From contig MEHQ01001240.1 of NCBI GenBank assembly GCA_008828725.1, forward strand, positions 249,389-313,388: a stretch of DNA of 64,000 nt, read 5' to 3'. The translations under genes were made by a program, and so were the position numbers. This DNA comes from Saccharina japonica (Eukaryota; Sar; Phaeophyceae; Laminariales; Laminariaceae). A model generated the notes under the pieces. It was not told where the DNA came from, ran no database searches, and was given only the letters and a program-made list of their open reading frames with translations. Positions 22,370-33,159 of the stretch are shown piece after piece. The first letter of the stretch is position 1. Each line of letters opens with the position of its first letter.

Positions 22370-23095
22370 CAGATGCTCCCAGTATCTGGGAGTAAAGTAA
22401 AGTATTTTCGAGAAAACAAACTTCAGATACTCCGTGTACTCGCAGTAATTCGGGTTGATGTACTGCGGATACTGTGAGTACTCGAAGTATTTCGAGGTTC
22501 TGTACTGCGAATACTGCCAATACTCCAAGTATTTGGGGGTCCGATACTGCATGCAGGTACTCCTTGTACTCGCAGTATTTGGGCCTTCATTACTGCTCAT
22601 ACTCCCAGTACTCGCAGTATTTAGGCCGCCAGTACTCTAATAATCTCAGTACTCGGAGTACGAAATGTACTCGATACTCCGAGTATACTCGGAGCATGAA
22701 GTATACTGGGAGCACCTGTGCATTATTTTAAAGACTCGACCGTCATTACTCCCTGGTTCTGGGAGCATGTAATTGGCGTTTGTAACATTTTATTTTTCAC
22801 AGATGCTCCCAGTACCTGGGGGTAAAATTAGAGTATTTCCCAGAAAAAAAAAATCAAGTACTTTTGAGTATTCGCAGTATTTCGAGGTTCTGTATTGCGA
22901 ATACTGCGTGATAATCCAAGTAATTCGGAGTTCGATACTGCGGGTCCTGCTTGTACTGGTTATACTCCCAGTACTCGCAGTATTTGAGCCTTCAGTACTG
23001 CTCATACTCCCGGTACTCGCAGTATTTAGGTCGGCAGTACTCTAATACTCTCAATACTCGGAGTACGAAATGTACTCGATACTTCGACTACTTCT
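22370..23095. repeat. Composite TACTCGGAGTA repeat, copy B (inverted)
   Basis: Same architecture as the 19.4-20.1 kb unit but in opposite orientation: two blocks starting CACAGATGCTCCCAGTA and a shared spacer around 22710-22795 containing GTTCTGGGAGCATGTAAT. Divergence is moderate, with indels. Confidence 0.8.
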
Positions 23096-23255
23096 TCAAC
23101 CAATAAATGGATCTGCCGCCAATCAACAGTCAATTCGATAGTTGATCTGATATATATAATTGGGCTCTGTCCGGTCAACCGGCACTGAATATTATGTCGC
23201 TAATCACGCACAAATTCAACATTTCATCTGAGTTATTTTATGGGGCTCTCCGTCT
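23095..23255 (-). repeat. Dispersed repeat family R1, copy 1
   Basis: Matches 28855-29015 in inverted orientation (shared words include AAATGGATCTG, AATTCGATAGTTGATCTGAT and AATCACGCAC). Part of a larger nested inverted arrangement around the first bL35 exon. Confidence 0.75.
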
Positions 23256-23293
23256 TTTCGACGGGCGTCGGTCTGTTCCAATACTTCGTGCCG

Positions 23294-23930
23294 TTACATG
23301 TTACATTTCGTCCATTTACGAGTAATTTGCAACGGTGCGCTCACGATTTCAGAACGCAGCTGTCTCTCTAGACATCTCTCTATCAATCTATAACGACCAA
23401 TACGAGGCCGACAGTAGCAGCGTCTACGAGGCCCGAGCGTTTGACCGATCGCTGTAAATAAGTACCAAGGCACGCAGCAGCAGGGCGAGGCTCGAGGGCA
23501 TGATTTGGTCGGGATGAGGATTTCACGTCTCTTTAGTTTTTCCCTTGCGGAAGGAGCTGACCCGAGCTTGCAGCTACGAGGCACGAGCGTGTGTTTTGGT
23601 CGGCCCGCCGAATAAGGGGCGAGGTACACAGCACCAGCGGCTGCGAGGCCCGAGCGTGTCTTCGGTCGTCGTGAATAACTGGCAAGGTACACAACAGTAG
23701 CAGCAGCAAGCTCGGGTTAGCGCTTTCTCTTGTTTGTAAGCAAAAATAGTTCAAGAGACGCGGGAGTCCTCATATCGACCAAACCATGCGCTCCTGCCTC
23801 GCCCTATGACTGTCCACCTTGCCAGGCATTTACGATGACCGAACACACGCTTGGGGCTCGTAGCCGCTGATGCTGTGTACCTTGCCATTTACTATTCGGG
23901 ACGACCGAACACGCGTTTGGGACTTCGCAG
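23294..23930. other. Imperfect internal repeats, no gene seen
   Basis: Contains three or four diverged copies of a stretch reading CTACGAGGC(C/A)CGAGCGTGT...TTGGTCG followed by a CAAGGTAC word (near 23420, 23570, 23640 and 23850). No coding sequence that I can support. Confidence 0.5.
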
Positions 23931-23934
23931 GCGA

Positions 23935-24075
23935 GGAGGCGGGGAGCGGGTAGGGGCGCAGCCCCGAGAGCCCCGACCCGCGCCCCACCAAGCTGGCAAA
24001 ACCCGTGCGCGTGTCAAGGATGGCTTCTCAGACGCCGTGGGTTATTGGTTGAATGGAAGCGTCAGGAAGCGGAGT
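23935..24075 (+). repeat. GC-rich dispersed repeat R2, copy 1
   Basis: Nearly identical in inverted orientation to 28372-28508 and more distantly to 28574-28690. Contains GGGGCGCAGCCCCGA, a short palindrome, and GACGCCGTGGGTTATTGG. Confidence 0.8.
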
Positions 24076-24300
24076 AGGTCAGGCGGTCGTTAGTCAATCT
24101 GTCTCATGTGAAATGAAAATGTTACGCCAAATACTACACTACACACCACATATATTAAAACGATGAAACGATACAAGTTACTCCGCTCGTCATTCACTTC
24201 AGATTGGATGACAAAAAGCACGGAGACGACCAGCAGCAAGCAGTACATCGTACTATTAATAGTACGACGAGTACGCACTGTAGTACGTACGTAGTAGTTC

Positions 24301-25847
24301 CGCATGTCCAAACAGGAACGAAAACGAAAAACAAAATGAAAATAAATAGGGCGCTGATTGGTCCCTGGTACAAACGTGTTCCCCTTCGTTTTTTTTGTTC
24401 TGAGAAAATCAACGATTTCCAACCAGTTTATGCTGCGAAAAACAAAAAGATGACAGCTGAAAAACGAAAAGGAAAACGAAAGCACGAACAGCAACAATTC
24501 AGCGCGTCCTACTGGTCAGCGCAGCCACGTCAGAATATCACATCAGGACTGCCGCACGCAGCACGCAACCCATAGCTAGCACGGCAACACAGCCGCACAG
24601 CCCCCCCCCGTAAATAGCCAGCAGGCCAACCACAACACCAGCCCCGACGCTCTACGAGGCCTTTGTTTCCCGGGGTTCGAGCCAAATCGAAGGGAATTTT
24701 GAGTAGAGTTCAGCATGATGCCCTCGAGAATGAGGTTGAAAGGTCGTTCTCAATATATTTTGAATTTTGATCCCGGGGCGTCAACGTTGGACACGCGAAC
24801 ACCTCCATGGGAGGCCCAACGACCTCCCGGTATCGAATTGCCGTCGCGTCTGCCTGCTTCTCTGGTGGGCCTGTGTTGCCGAGCGCTAGATTGTCTGCAT
24901 GTGCACATAGTTGTGATAGGTTTTGCTCTCAGTTGTTTTTCGCCTGGATCTTGCTGTTCACAATTCGTTTCTGTTTGGACACCTCGGCTAAAATTCTAAA
25001 ATTATATCGAAAACGAAATTATTTCGTTTTCGTTTTTGATTTTCGTTTCTGTTTGATGGTCCTTAGGGCATGTTCAAACAGAAACGAAAATCAAAAACGA
25101 AAAATGAAATCATTTCGTTTTCGATATCCTTTTAGCCGATGTGTCCAAACAGAAACGAATTGGGAACAGCAAGATCCAGGCGAAAAAATACTGAGAGCAC
25201 AAGCTATGGGCTGTTCACAACTATGTACACATGCCGACAATCTAGCGCTCGGCACCACAGGCCCACCAGAGGAACAGGCAGAAGCGACGACAGTTCGATA
25301 CCGGGAGGTCGTTGGGCCTCCCATGGAGGTGGTCGCGTGTCCAACTTTGACGCCCCGGGATCAAAATTCAAAATATACTGAGAACGAACTTCCAACTTCC
25401 AACCTCATTCTCGAGGGCATGATGCTGAACTCTACTCAAATTATATTCGCTTTGGCTCGAACGCCGGCAAACAAAGGCCCTAAAGCGTCGGGGCTGGTGT
25501 TGTGGTTGGCCTGCTGGCTATTTACGTGGGATCTGTGCGGCTGTGTTGCCGTGCTAGCTGTGGGTTGCGTGCTGCGTGCGGCAGTCCTGATGTGATATTT
25601 TGACGTGGCTGCGCTGACCAGTAGGACACGCTGAATTGTTGTTGCTCGTGCTTTCGTTTTCCTTTTCGTTTTTCAGCTGTCAACTTTTTGTTTTTCGCAG
25701 CATAAACTGGTTGGAAATCGTTGATTTTCTCAGAACAAAAACAACGAAGGGGAACACGTTTGTGCCAGGGACCAATCAGTGCCCTGTTTATTTTCATTTC
25801 GTTTTTCGTTTTTCGTTTTTCGTTTTCGGTTCTCTTTGGACATGCCC
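24301..25847. mobile_element. 1.55 kb foldback element with about 0.75 kb inverted arms
   Basis: The left half (24301 to about 25060) is the inverted complement of the right half (about 25065-25847): the same ORF (MKINRALIGPW...) appears on the plus strand at 24.34 kb and on the minus strand at 25.79 kb, and a second pair (MGGPTTSRYR) at 24.81 and 25.32 kb. The ends carry GGGCATGTCCAAA-type termini, which recur at the centre. TTA follows the right end. No transposase is visible; likely a non-autonomous PIF/Harbinger-type or foldback element. Confidence 0.85.
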
Positions 25848-25850
25848 TTA

Positions 25851-26631
25851 GGGCCCGTACAAACGGAGCGTTTTGACCCTAAAAACAAAACCTAAAATGA
25901 GATAGGAAGATACACTCCCTCTGATTGGCGAAACAGAAAGAAAGAGAGCCAGGAGACCGCGATGGGATATTTTTGCTCTTCGGGTTTGTTTAATCGAAAA
26001 TCGATTAAAATGACCCTAAAAACAAAACACGAAGAACGAACAGCCCAGCGAGAACGGACATAATGGCGACAACCGCAGCTACGGACGCCCCGTAGACTGG
26101 ACAGCCAGAAGACAGAGAACAGACAATGCGCGAACAATATGCCGCTGGTGCCAGGCAATGTAGTGTTCAACGCCGTAGCCAAAACCGTGGCTCATGGGGC
26201 GGTCCAAGTCGAATTGCGTGCTGCTATACATTCAAAAATCATCTGTTGTAGCAAGCGGTGAAAAGTTTTGCACAGCACCCGTACGTTATCCAGCGCAGAT
26301 CTCGCGCTCCAGGCTACGGGCGCTATTGCAGCAGCAGATTATGGTCAGCTCGTCATGTGGGCACACTCTCCTCTTTTTTCAGGGCTGGGCGTCGCCTCTA
26401 CCGCAGCTGGGTGGTGCATTACTGCTGGTCTTCCACCTTGACCGTTGACTCGTTTTCGCTTTTGTTTTTCGCTTTTGTTTTTCACGCGTGTATCCTGCGT
26501 TTGTAAACCATCTTCGATTCTACACCCTAAACCTAAAGTCTGTCCGTTTTTAGGTTTTGTTTTAGGTTTTGTTTTATGTTTCGTTTTTAGGTTTTGTTTT
26601 TAGGTTTTGTGTTCCTCGTTTGTACGGGCCC
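25851..26631. mobile_element. 781 bp PIF/Harbinger-like MITE with TTA target duplication
   Basis: Termini GGGCCCGTACAAACG (left) and its exact complement (right) flanked by TTA on both sides (25848-25850 and 26632-26634). Subterminal regions are rich in CCTAAAAACAAAA and its complement. A three-base TTA/TAA duplication with GGGCC-type ends is typical of PIF/Harbinger-derived MITEs. It abuts the foldback element, sharing one TTA. Confidence 0.85.
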
Positions 26632-26639
26632 TTATTTCT

Positions 26640-27216
26640 CAAGCTCATATTTCTGGATCCATATTCCTCCCGTACCCGGTACGATATTCCATTTGACGCT
26701 CATAAAATAATAAAATCTCATAATAATTTGAACTTGAACATTGTACTTTTCAGCGAATGCAAACACACAAACTAAAACTGCACGTGCACGATGCTAACAT
26801 ACACCACACGCGTGTTTACTACCGTTGCTAACACACCTTTGCGCCACCGCCACCAGTGTTTGCCTAGCTTCGACTGTCGATACACCCCGATGGCGGCCTT
26901 GTTGTTCCATGACAGAGGGGTGAGCAGCTAACAGCCAGAACGGCCATCAACACTAGCAGTGCAATCGAGAACTGCGCGCGGGCGTGAAAAAAACACTAGC
27001 AGCACCAGCAACTACAGAGCGCTACACGGTATCCTCTCGTTTGCTTGGAGCTCCAACCTTCACGGACGCAGCTCTGGAAGCCAACTTCATCATACACTCC
27101 CGTAGTAAAAAAGCCTCAGCAAGGAAATGAAACCTGCATTCTGCAGCTCCCTCGCAGCTCGAGATTCTGCAGTTGGAGAATAGCTCGCCCTGCTGATCTT
27201 GATAAGCTGAGCAAAA
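26640..27216. other. Upstream region of the bL35 gene
   Basis: No ORF or repeat I can name. Presumably contains the promoter and 5' UTR of the plus-strand bL35 gene; no clear TATA box stands out. Confidence 0.4.
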
Positions 27217-27381
27217 ATGTTTGCTCTCCTTGGAGGGCGGGTGTTGGACGCGTGGCGATTAGGAGGAGGGGCGGCCTTGCGGATGCCACCAAGAGCAATG
27301 TCCGCTGCGGCTTCCCTGTTGTATAAAACGACAGGGTCGTCTTGTGCTCTCAGTATCGGGTGCTGGAGAGGGCATAAAACG
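27217..27381 (+). CDS. Organellar ribosomal protein bL35, exon 1
   Basis: Starts at ATG 27217 and ends at a GTAAGC donor in phase 0. The 55 residues (MFALLGGRVLDAWRLGGG...) are Arg-, Ala- and Ser-rich and lack acidic clusters, as in a mitochondrial (or plastid) transit peptide, and end in RGHKT. Joining to exon 2 gives HKT-VSSVKKRVRITG, the usual N-terminal core of bL35 (KT...KRF.VTGSGK.KR). bL35 is a small protein of the bacterial-type large ribosomal subunit. The intron is 5.6 kb, far longer than others here. Exon pairing is an inference supported by phase and by motif continuity. Confidence 0.78.
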
Positions 27382-28371
27382 GTAAGCAGGTGTGGGTTGC
27401 TGTTTTGTCGAATGCAGTGGCACTATGTACAGACGAGGTAGTACCTGATGTCTACACGAAGCGACGGTGCCAAAAAGAATCGCACAGCTACGACTGCTGC
27501 ACAACGTACTCATGTGACACTACTCGTACTCTCGTACTACTCCGGTGACACACACAACTTTATACCGGTACGGTAGTTACGAGCTACGAGCTGGTATCAC
27601 CCCATTTTTCGTCAGCCACGAATACCGCATGCAATACCAACTCAAATGTCACATGTTTCGGTTTGGTATCATATTGACCGCCATGATGACAGCGGAAGAG
27701 GATGACATCGCTAGTTTTTTTTCAAGGACAGGAGTGGTGCTTTAAAGCCGAAAATGTAGCCCGACCAACCACAGGCCTTCAAAGAGGTCAAAAATAATAA
27801 ATAGCCAGGCGTTAACGTAGGAATACATTTGTTTCCCCCCTTTATTTAGGCCCTGACCCATTTGGTGGGCATAGCGATTGACATAATTGGCTCTATGTAC
27901 CATAAGCAAAGCCATAAGCTGGAGTGGATGGCAAAATGGGCACAGGGGGTGGCCAAACACAAGAGAAAATTTGCCATAGGCAGCCTAAGCCACCCCTATT
28001 TTTGGCGTTGGGTTCGTTGAAAGCCCGGGCAAGATGCCCAGAGTCGGCGTCGGAAACTTCGCCGAATACTTAAATGCATCAAAATCGGTCAGCATTTCAG
28101 CAGTTCACACACCCCGCTTATGCACTCTAAAACACGGAGAAGTTTTGAACGCATGCTTATTATGCCGTATGCCCACACTATGGAAAAATTGCCAAACCCT
28201 CGTGCCATAGATCGCTCTTTTGCGCAAAACCGACCAAAATAATCGTGAACGCCCCCAACTTATGGCTACCAAAACCTAAGCCAAAATTGTGGGAAATGAC
28301 CAAGCCCTGGTGCCATAGTTGGCTTGTTTGGACTCGTGCCATTCCGAAAAAGTGGGCCCAAAAAAAAAAAA

Positions 28372-28690
28372 AACTCCGCTTCCTGGCGCTTCCATTCAAC
28401 CAATAACCCACGGCGTCTGAGAAGCCATCCTTGACACGCGCACGGGTTTTGCCAGCTTGGTGGGGCGCGGGTCGGGGCTCTCGGGGCTGCGCCCCTACCC
28501 GCTCCCCGCCGAGACGAGACCAGGACGATTGATTGTGCTTCTCATCACACACACGAACGACCGTCTGACCCACTCCGCTCCTCGGCGATTCCATTCAAAC
28601 AATATTCCACGGACACGCATACACGGGGTTGCCAGCTGGGCGGGGCACGGGTCGGGGCTGCGCCCCGACCCGCTCCCCGCCGCCCCGCCT
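28372..28690 (-). repeat. GC-rich dispersed repeat R2, copies 2 and 3
   Basis: 28372-28508 is the inverted near-copy of 23935-24075. 28574-28690 is a diverged tandem copy (TTCCATTCAA, CGGGTCGGGGCTGCGCCCC). Lies in the bL35 intron. Confidence 0.8.
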
Positions 28691-28849
28691 GAAGTGTTGT
28701 AGCTTGTAGCTATGCCTGGCATTCATCATGTCCAGCTTTTGTACGTAGTACGTGGTTCATACGTACCGGTATGGGGAGTATTAATAGTAGCATTTTACTG
28801 CTGTAGGCCCTCGGCCCTGGTCACGCACGAAACAACTTAAAATTGACGC

Positions 28850-29340
28850 AAAACGAGCTGAGCCCAATAAAATAACTTAGATGAAACATTGAATTCGTGC
28901 GTGATTAAGCGACAGATTATTCGAGTGCCGGTTTAAACGTTAGAGCCAAATTCTATGTATCAGATCAACTATCGAATTGATGGTTGATTGGCCACAGATC
29001 CATTTGTTGGTTGAACTTGGATTAAGTAGAAAGTTTCGTGGAGGGGATTGCAGAAAATCGATGGAATTAGACGTCAAAACACTGTTGAAAAGCAGGGGAT
29101 TTGGGGATTTAAATTATTCGACACGACAGCACCCAGTAATAAATCACTGGGAATACGCAGCTTGCAAAGTTGAGTTTCAACCATTCAATTGGTCGTACTC
29201 ACACCTGACGTATTTTGAAACTTTTACAAAAATGTCATACGTCGTACTCAAGTCCAAAATCGATTGTGTGCTGACAAGTAATTATGAGGCGATGCCGGAT
29301 TTTGCTCGTTTTACCGCACAAAGGCCGAAATGTTAATGTT
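28850..29340 (+). repeat. Dispersed repeat family R1, copy 2, with 119-codon ORF
   Basis: 28855-29015 matches 23095-23255 inverted; the adjoining 29020-29160 matches 32015-32125 in the same orientation (GGATTTGGGG.TTTAAAT). An ORF from 28977 to 29336 crosses it; no family recognised, so it is more likely repeat DNA than a gene. Confidence 0.6.
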
Positions 29341-29541
29341 CACGCCGTTTTCAAGAAATTAATCCTGATTTTTTGCACACAAGTTCTATATGCCCCTGCC
29401 GAACCATTGAGGATCCCCCCCCCCCCCCCGACAACTCGGGACCCCTTCAGACCAAAATCTCCCAAAAAAACAAAAACCGAAATATCTGGCGAAAAAAAGC
29501 AAAAAAAACAAAAGTTCATGGGTCGGCAGGGGTTCATATAA

Positions 29542-30345
29542 GGACCCATATTAACGAGGATTTTAGTTTTTAGTAATTCGATTTTATTTTATTTTCTAAT
29601 TTAATTTGCATCTGATTCTAATTACAGTAGTCGAAAAGTGAATCACCAAGCAGGCATTTTGAATTGAAAAAAACGAATTGAACGAGGAGTCTTTAGAGAT
29701 TTATTTGCCTCATTTTATTTTGCTGTTTATTTTTCAATTTTGGGAGTTTGTCCACCTCGACGTGGTATGTTCCATGAAACCGCAGCAAGCCACGCAAACT
29801 TGAGCCGTGTCGTGCGACTGATTCAGAGGCGAGATCCATTCCCGAGGGGCACGGCCACCGGAGCAGCCGCAGCGCGAGATCCGACGGCCCCTAGCACAGC
29901 GTAGACCGCCCCGGCGCCTAAAAAATGATCAAGGCCGTCGCAAACCCAGTTTTTCACCCCTCTTTGCCTCCCAAACCGCACGAGCACCTACCAGGTCACG
30001 ACTTCGCGTAGGATTTCGATCGCTGTATCCCCGTCGCCGCTGCCCGTGGGCTTCGGGGCTGCGCCAGCCCTCAGAAGACATCCGTAGAGCGATATCCTCC
30101 TAGCCGGTGTCGGCAAAGCATATCTGCCGCTAGTCGGGGCGCTCCGGGGAGGACGCGTGCCGTTGCTCGCCTCGTTGATTGCAACGGGTGTTTTTGACAT
30201 TCGTGCGTTATTCGAACTTTAGATCACAATATCACAATACGCCAATCCTCGATAGACGCAAAGCCGTTTGTTTTACGAATTTATTTTCAATTACGAAAAA
30301 TGTTTTTTAGTTTCGAAAGTTTTTGTTCTTCGTTAATACGGGCCC
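29542..30345. mobile_element. 804 bp MITE, GGGCCCGTATTAACGA ends
   Basis: Left end GGACCCATATTAACGA and right end the complement of GGGCCCGTATTAACGA; flanks TAA (left) and CAA (right) suggest a decayed TAA duplication. The ends are closely related to the 25.85 kb MITE. A minus-strand ORF (29988-30200, MSKTPVAINEASNG...) is followed by a GTAGGT donor-like site and may be a remnant exon of a captured or element gene. Lies in the bL35 intron. Confidence 0.7.
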
Positions 30346-31010
30346 CAACATGTGTGCCAAATTTCAGGGTCTAAACTCCGAAAACGGAGTGAACGTAAGC
30401 TACTGAATAATTTGGTGTCGGGGTGATATGTTTGAACCAGCCTGTATGAATCACCAGTACTGCTGTTGTATGATACCTGGTATGTATTTATGATAGCAGG
30501 TACTGTATTAATAGTATCGGCAGGAAGTACTCGCACGATCACGAGGTACCAGTACAAGGTTGCACGCAAGGTTGAGGGTGTCCTCTTCCGAGATGTGGAT
30601 GCTTCGAATCCCGGGGGTGTCGCAAGTAGAAAAGGGTGAATACCCAGGCGTTCCTATGCTACTTCGAGGAATGTGAGGGTGTTTATTTTTTATATTGGAC
30701 ATGGATGTTGTCGTGATTGGGTCTCCTGGTGGAAACCGCACACACACATCTATACCGTAGACTAAACCACCTTGAATCACCACAAACACGAGAGCTTGAA
30801 GCGCGGCTGCTGTGATACCGCTGCTGATGCACGAGTACTTACAAGTATTAGTATTTACATGTACTTATGTGGTTGCGCGGGATGTGTGGTCACCCCTTGA
30901 TAGTGCAATATTTACGTTTTTTTGTGTTTGACGCCTAAACCGACCCTCCGACCCGAACCCAAGCCGTAAACCCTAACCCTAAGCCAGTGATCAGGGCTAT
31001 CATAGGATGC

Positions 31011-31105
31011 TGTATGCTGTGCTTGGTAAGACTCTAGGCTCTAGGTTGATTCGGCCGGCTTGTATGCTGTGCTTGAAAAGACTCTAGGTTGATTCGGCCC
31101 CCTCG
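31011..31105. repeat. Direct repeat, about 50 bp
   Basis: TGTATGCTGTGCTTG...AAGACTCTAGGTTGATTCGGCC occurs twice in tandem. Nearby at about 30968 there is a short CCCTAACCCTAA run. Confidence 0.7.
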
Positions 31106-31626
31106 GGATGCCTTCCCTATCGTCAGTCGGATCGACTTTTGTTTTGTTGCTTTTTCTGGGTTGTTTGATTCGAGCGTTGAAAACTGCTTCGTGTCTGCTC
31201 GCGGGTTCTAGGAGGTACTGCGCTGTGAGCAGCAGCAGCAGCAGCAAGCAGTAGAGCAGTCAACCCAGCATCGAAGAGATGTTTAAGCTGCTGCTGTGTG
31301 GTGTGACCTTATGTTTAGAGGGGCGGGAAAATGCGGTGGGCTTCAAAAAAAAATCGATCGAGAAATCCAATCCATGCATCCCGTCAAAGAACTCGAGTTT
31401 CTTGACAGAATGCGTGGATCGGATTGCTCGATCGAAAAATTTGGGATCGAAAAGGCTCTTTTTCAACAGGATATGAAAACCCGATTATTTATCCGATCGG
31501 AAACCGGCTTTTTCGATCAATGTATTCGACTGCGTAATAATTAGCCTTAGCGAACCAGAGTGCGCAATGGCTACCTCAAGAAAATTCGCTATCAGCAGGT
31601 GACCGCTACTGCTGCGCGGCTAACTG

Positions 31627-31652
31627 TTTTTTTTTTTTTTTTTTTTTTTTTA
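31627..31652. repeat. Poly-T tract
   Basis: About 26 consecutive T residues in the bL35 intron; could be the tail of a retrotransposed insert on the minus strand, but no matching body was found. Confidence 0.8.
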
Positions 31653-31854
31653 GGTTCCATCGTCCTGTGCGGCATCCATAGGGTATTAACAAAGTGAAAC
31701 CAGCACCGCTCTTCTTGAAGATTGCATAGCCTTCAGAGGGGCTGCTCTGCACGCGGCTCCCAGTGACACTTTCTTCGAGTTGTGCTGTGGTATAAGAGGC
31801 GTAGGGCGTAGATTATGAGGTTAGTAAGCCAGGTGGAATATCGTTCGGGACCAA

Positions 31855-32135
31855 GAGCTGTGTTTAGTAAGTCAGGTGGAGTATCGAATTGATGAGCCAT
31901 TACATTACGTATGTACTCGTAGCGACGGGGAGTCTACAGAGCCAAAATAAGTGAGCCAGATGAATGTAGATGATCGATGGGCGATAGAGCCTAATCGTGT
32001 TTTAACTTGAACTAAGCAGAGAAAGGGATTGCTAGAAAGTGACGGAATTAGACCTCAAATTAGAGTTGACAGGATTTGGGGGTTTAAATTTATTGTCTGA
32101 CACAGCTATAACTGAAGTCACTAGGAACTAATATT
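31855..32135 (+). repeat. Dispersed repeat family R1, copy 3
   Basis: 32015-32125 matches 29030-29160 (AGAAAG, GGATTG, GACGGAATTAGAC.TCAAA, GATTTGGGGGTTTAAAT). More degraded than the other copies. Confidence 0.6.
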
Positions 32136-32977
32136 GTGATCCTATCAATAGACTCCTAAGTTCTATGAATGGGATGGCACACACACGCACGCACCATACG
32201 CAGAAGCACCGTTCGTGGCTGTGAAGAGCTTGAAGCGCGGCTGCCGTTTCACCGTGTCTGCCTCAAAGTAGAGAGCTCCAAGGGCAGTGTGATACAGATG
32301 CAGCAGAGCAGCAGATCAATGATAAGAAACATGTTTTTTGGGTTGTCATGGCCACGTGCGGCTCGGCGGAGCGGAACACAATCCGTTGAGGAATAGCCAG
32401 CTCACTCCGACTTTGGACGCCCAGAGCATGCCCACGGAGTTGGCCGGGACATAGACGTGCGTCGCATTGCACCGTATCCCCCCCTGCGTGCCCCGAAATG
32501 AGAAGAGACCGGCGCCCGCCGGAGAAACTTGCAAATGTGCGAAGCAGATGTTTTTTAACCACATCATTTTCATACCATACCACAGATAAATATTTCTATC
32601 AGCGATTGTTGTCTCAAGTGCTTGATTCTCGCTGTCTCTATACTGAAGTATATTCTCGGTAGATATTGCCCATCACACCCATCACGCGACAGAGATTGTT
32701 TAATCCACACAAATATGCCTCGTACCCGGTACGTAGTTTGTCTCCACGTGGGTGCGTTTAGTTGCAGAGAGGATTCGAGGCTTTGCATTTTCCATCTCAG
32801 ACGAGTACTGCAAGTTTAATCGTGCAAGACTGATGCTTACCTTTTGTCTTGGGCAGACACGACGAGTTTTACCAATTTGTACGTTTTTACCCGGAAAGTC
32901 GTTAAATGTGTTACTGTAGGTCATGCAACGCTAACTTTTTTGTGGAATTATACGTATGTGTACATGTGTACCGACAG

Positions 32978-33157
32978 GTTTCCTCTGTGAAGAAGCGCGT
33001 GCGGATCACCGGCTCTGGAAATTTGAAGCGAGGACAGGCGGGCATGCGACACGGGACGGGGCCTAAACCTCGCTCGCGGTTACGGTCGTTGGGGCAAACC
33101 CGGCTAATCCAAGGGAAGCAAAAGAAGAAGATTATGTGGATGCTTGGTTCTGGCTGA
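32978..33157 (+). CDS. Organellar ribosomal protein bL35, exon 2
   Basis: Follows a CCGACAG acceptor in phase 0 and ends at TGA 33155-33157. Encodes VSSVKKRVRITGSGNLKR, then QAGMRHGTGPKPRSRLRSLG and KKKIMWMLG. The ITGSGNLKRGQAGMRHG stretch is the signature of bacterial-type L35; the KKKI..ML ending matches its C-terminal helix. Total predicted length with exon 1 is 114 residues, typical for an organelle-targeted bL35. Which organelle cannot be decided. Confidence 0.9.
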   Translation, partial: VSSVKKRVRITGSGNLKRGQAGMRHGTGPKPRSRLRSLGQTRLIQGKQKKKIMWMLGSG

Positions 33158-33159
33158 TG

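Noticed and set aside
24807..25595. 262-codon plus-strand ORF
   Set aside because: Runs across the centre of the foldback element; both halves are the same sequence in opposite orientation, so it is not a gene.
30960..30985. Telomere
   Set aside because: Only two CCCTAA units; a short interstitial word, not a chromosome end.
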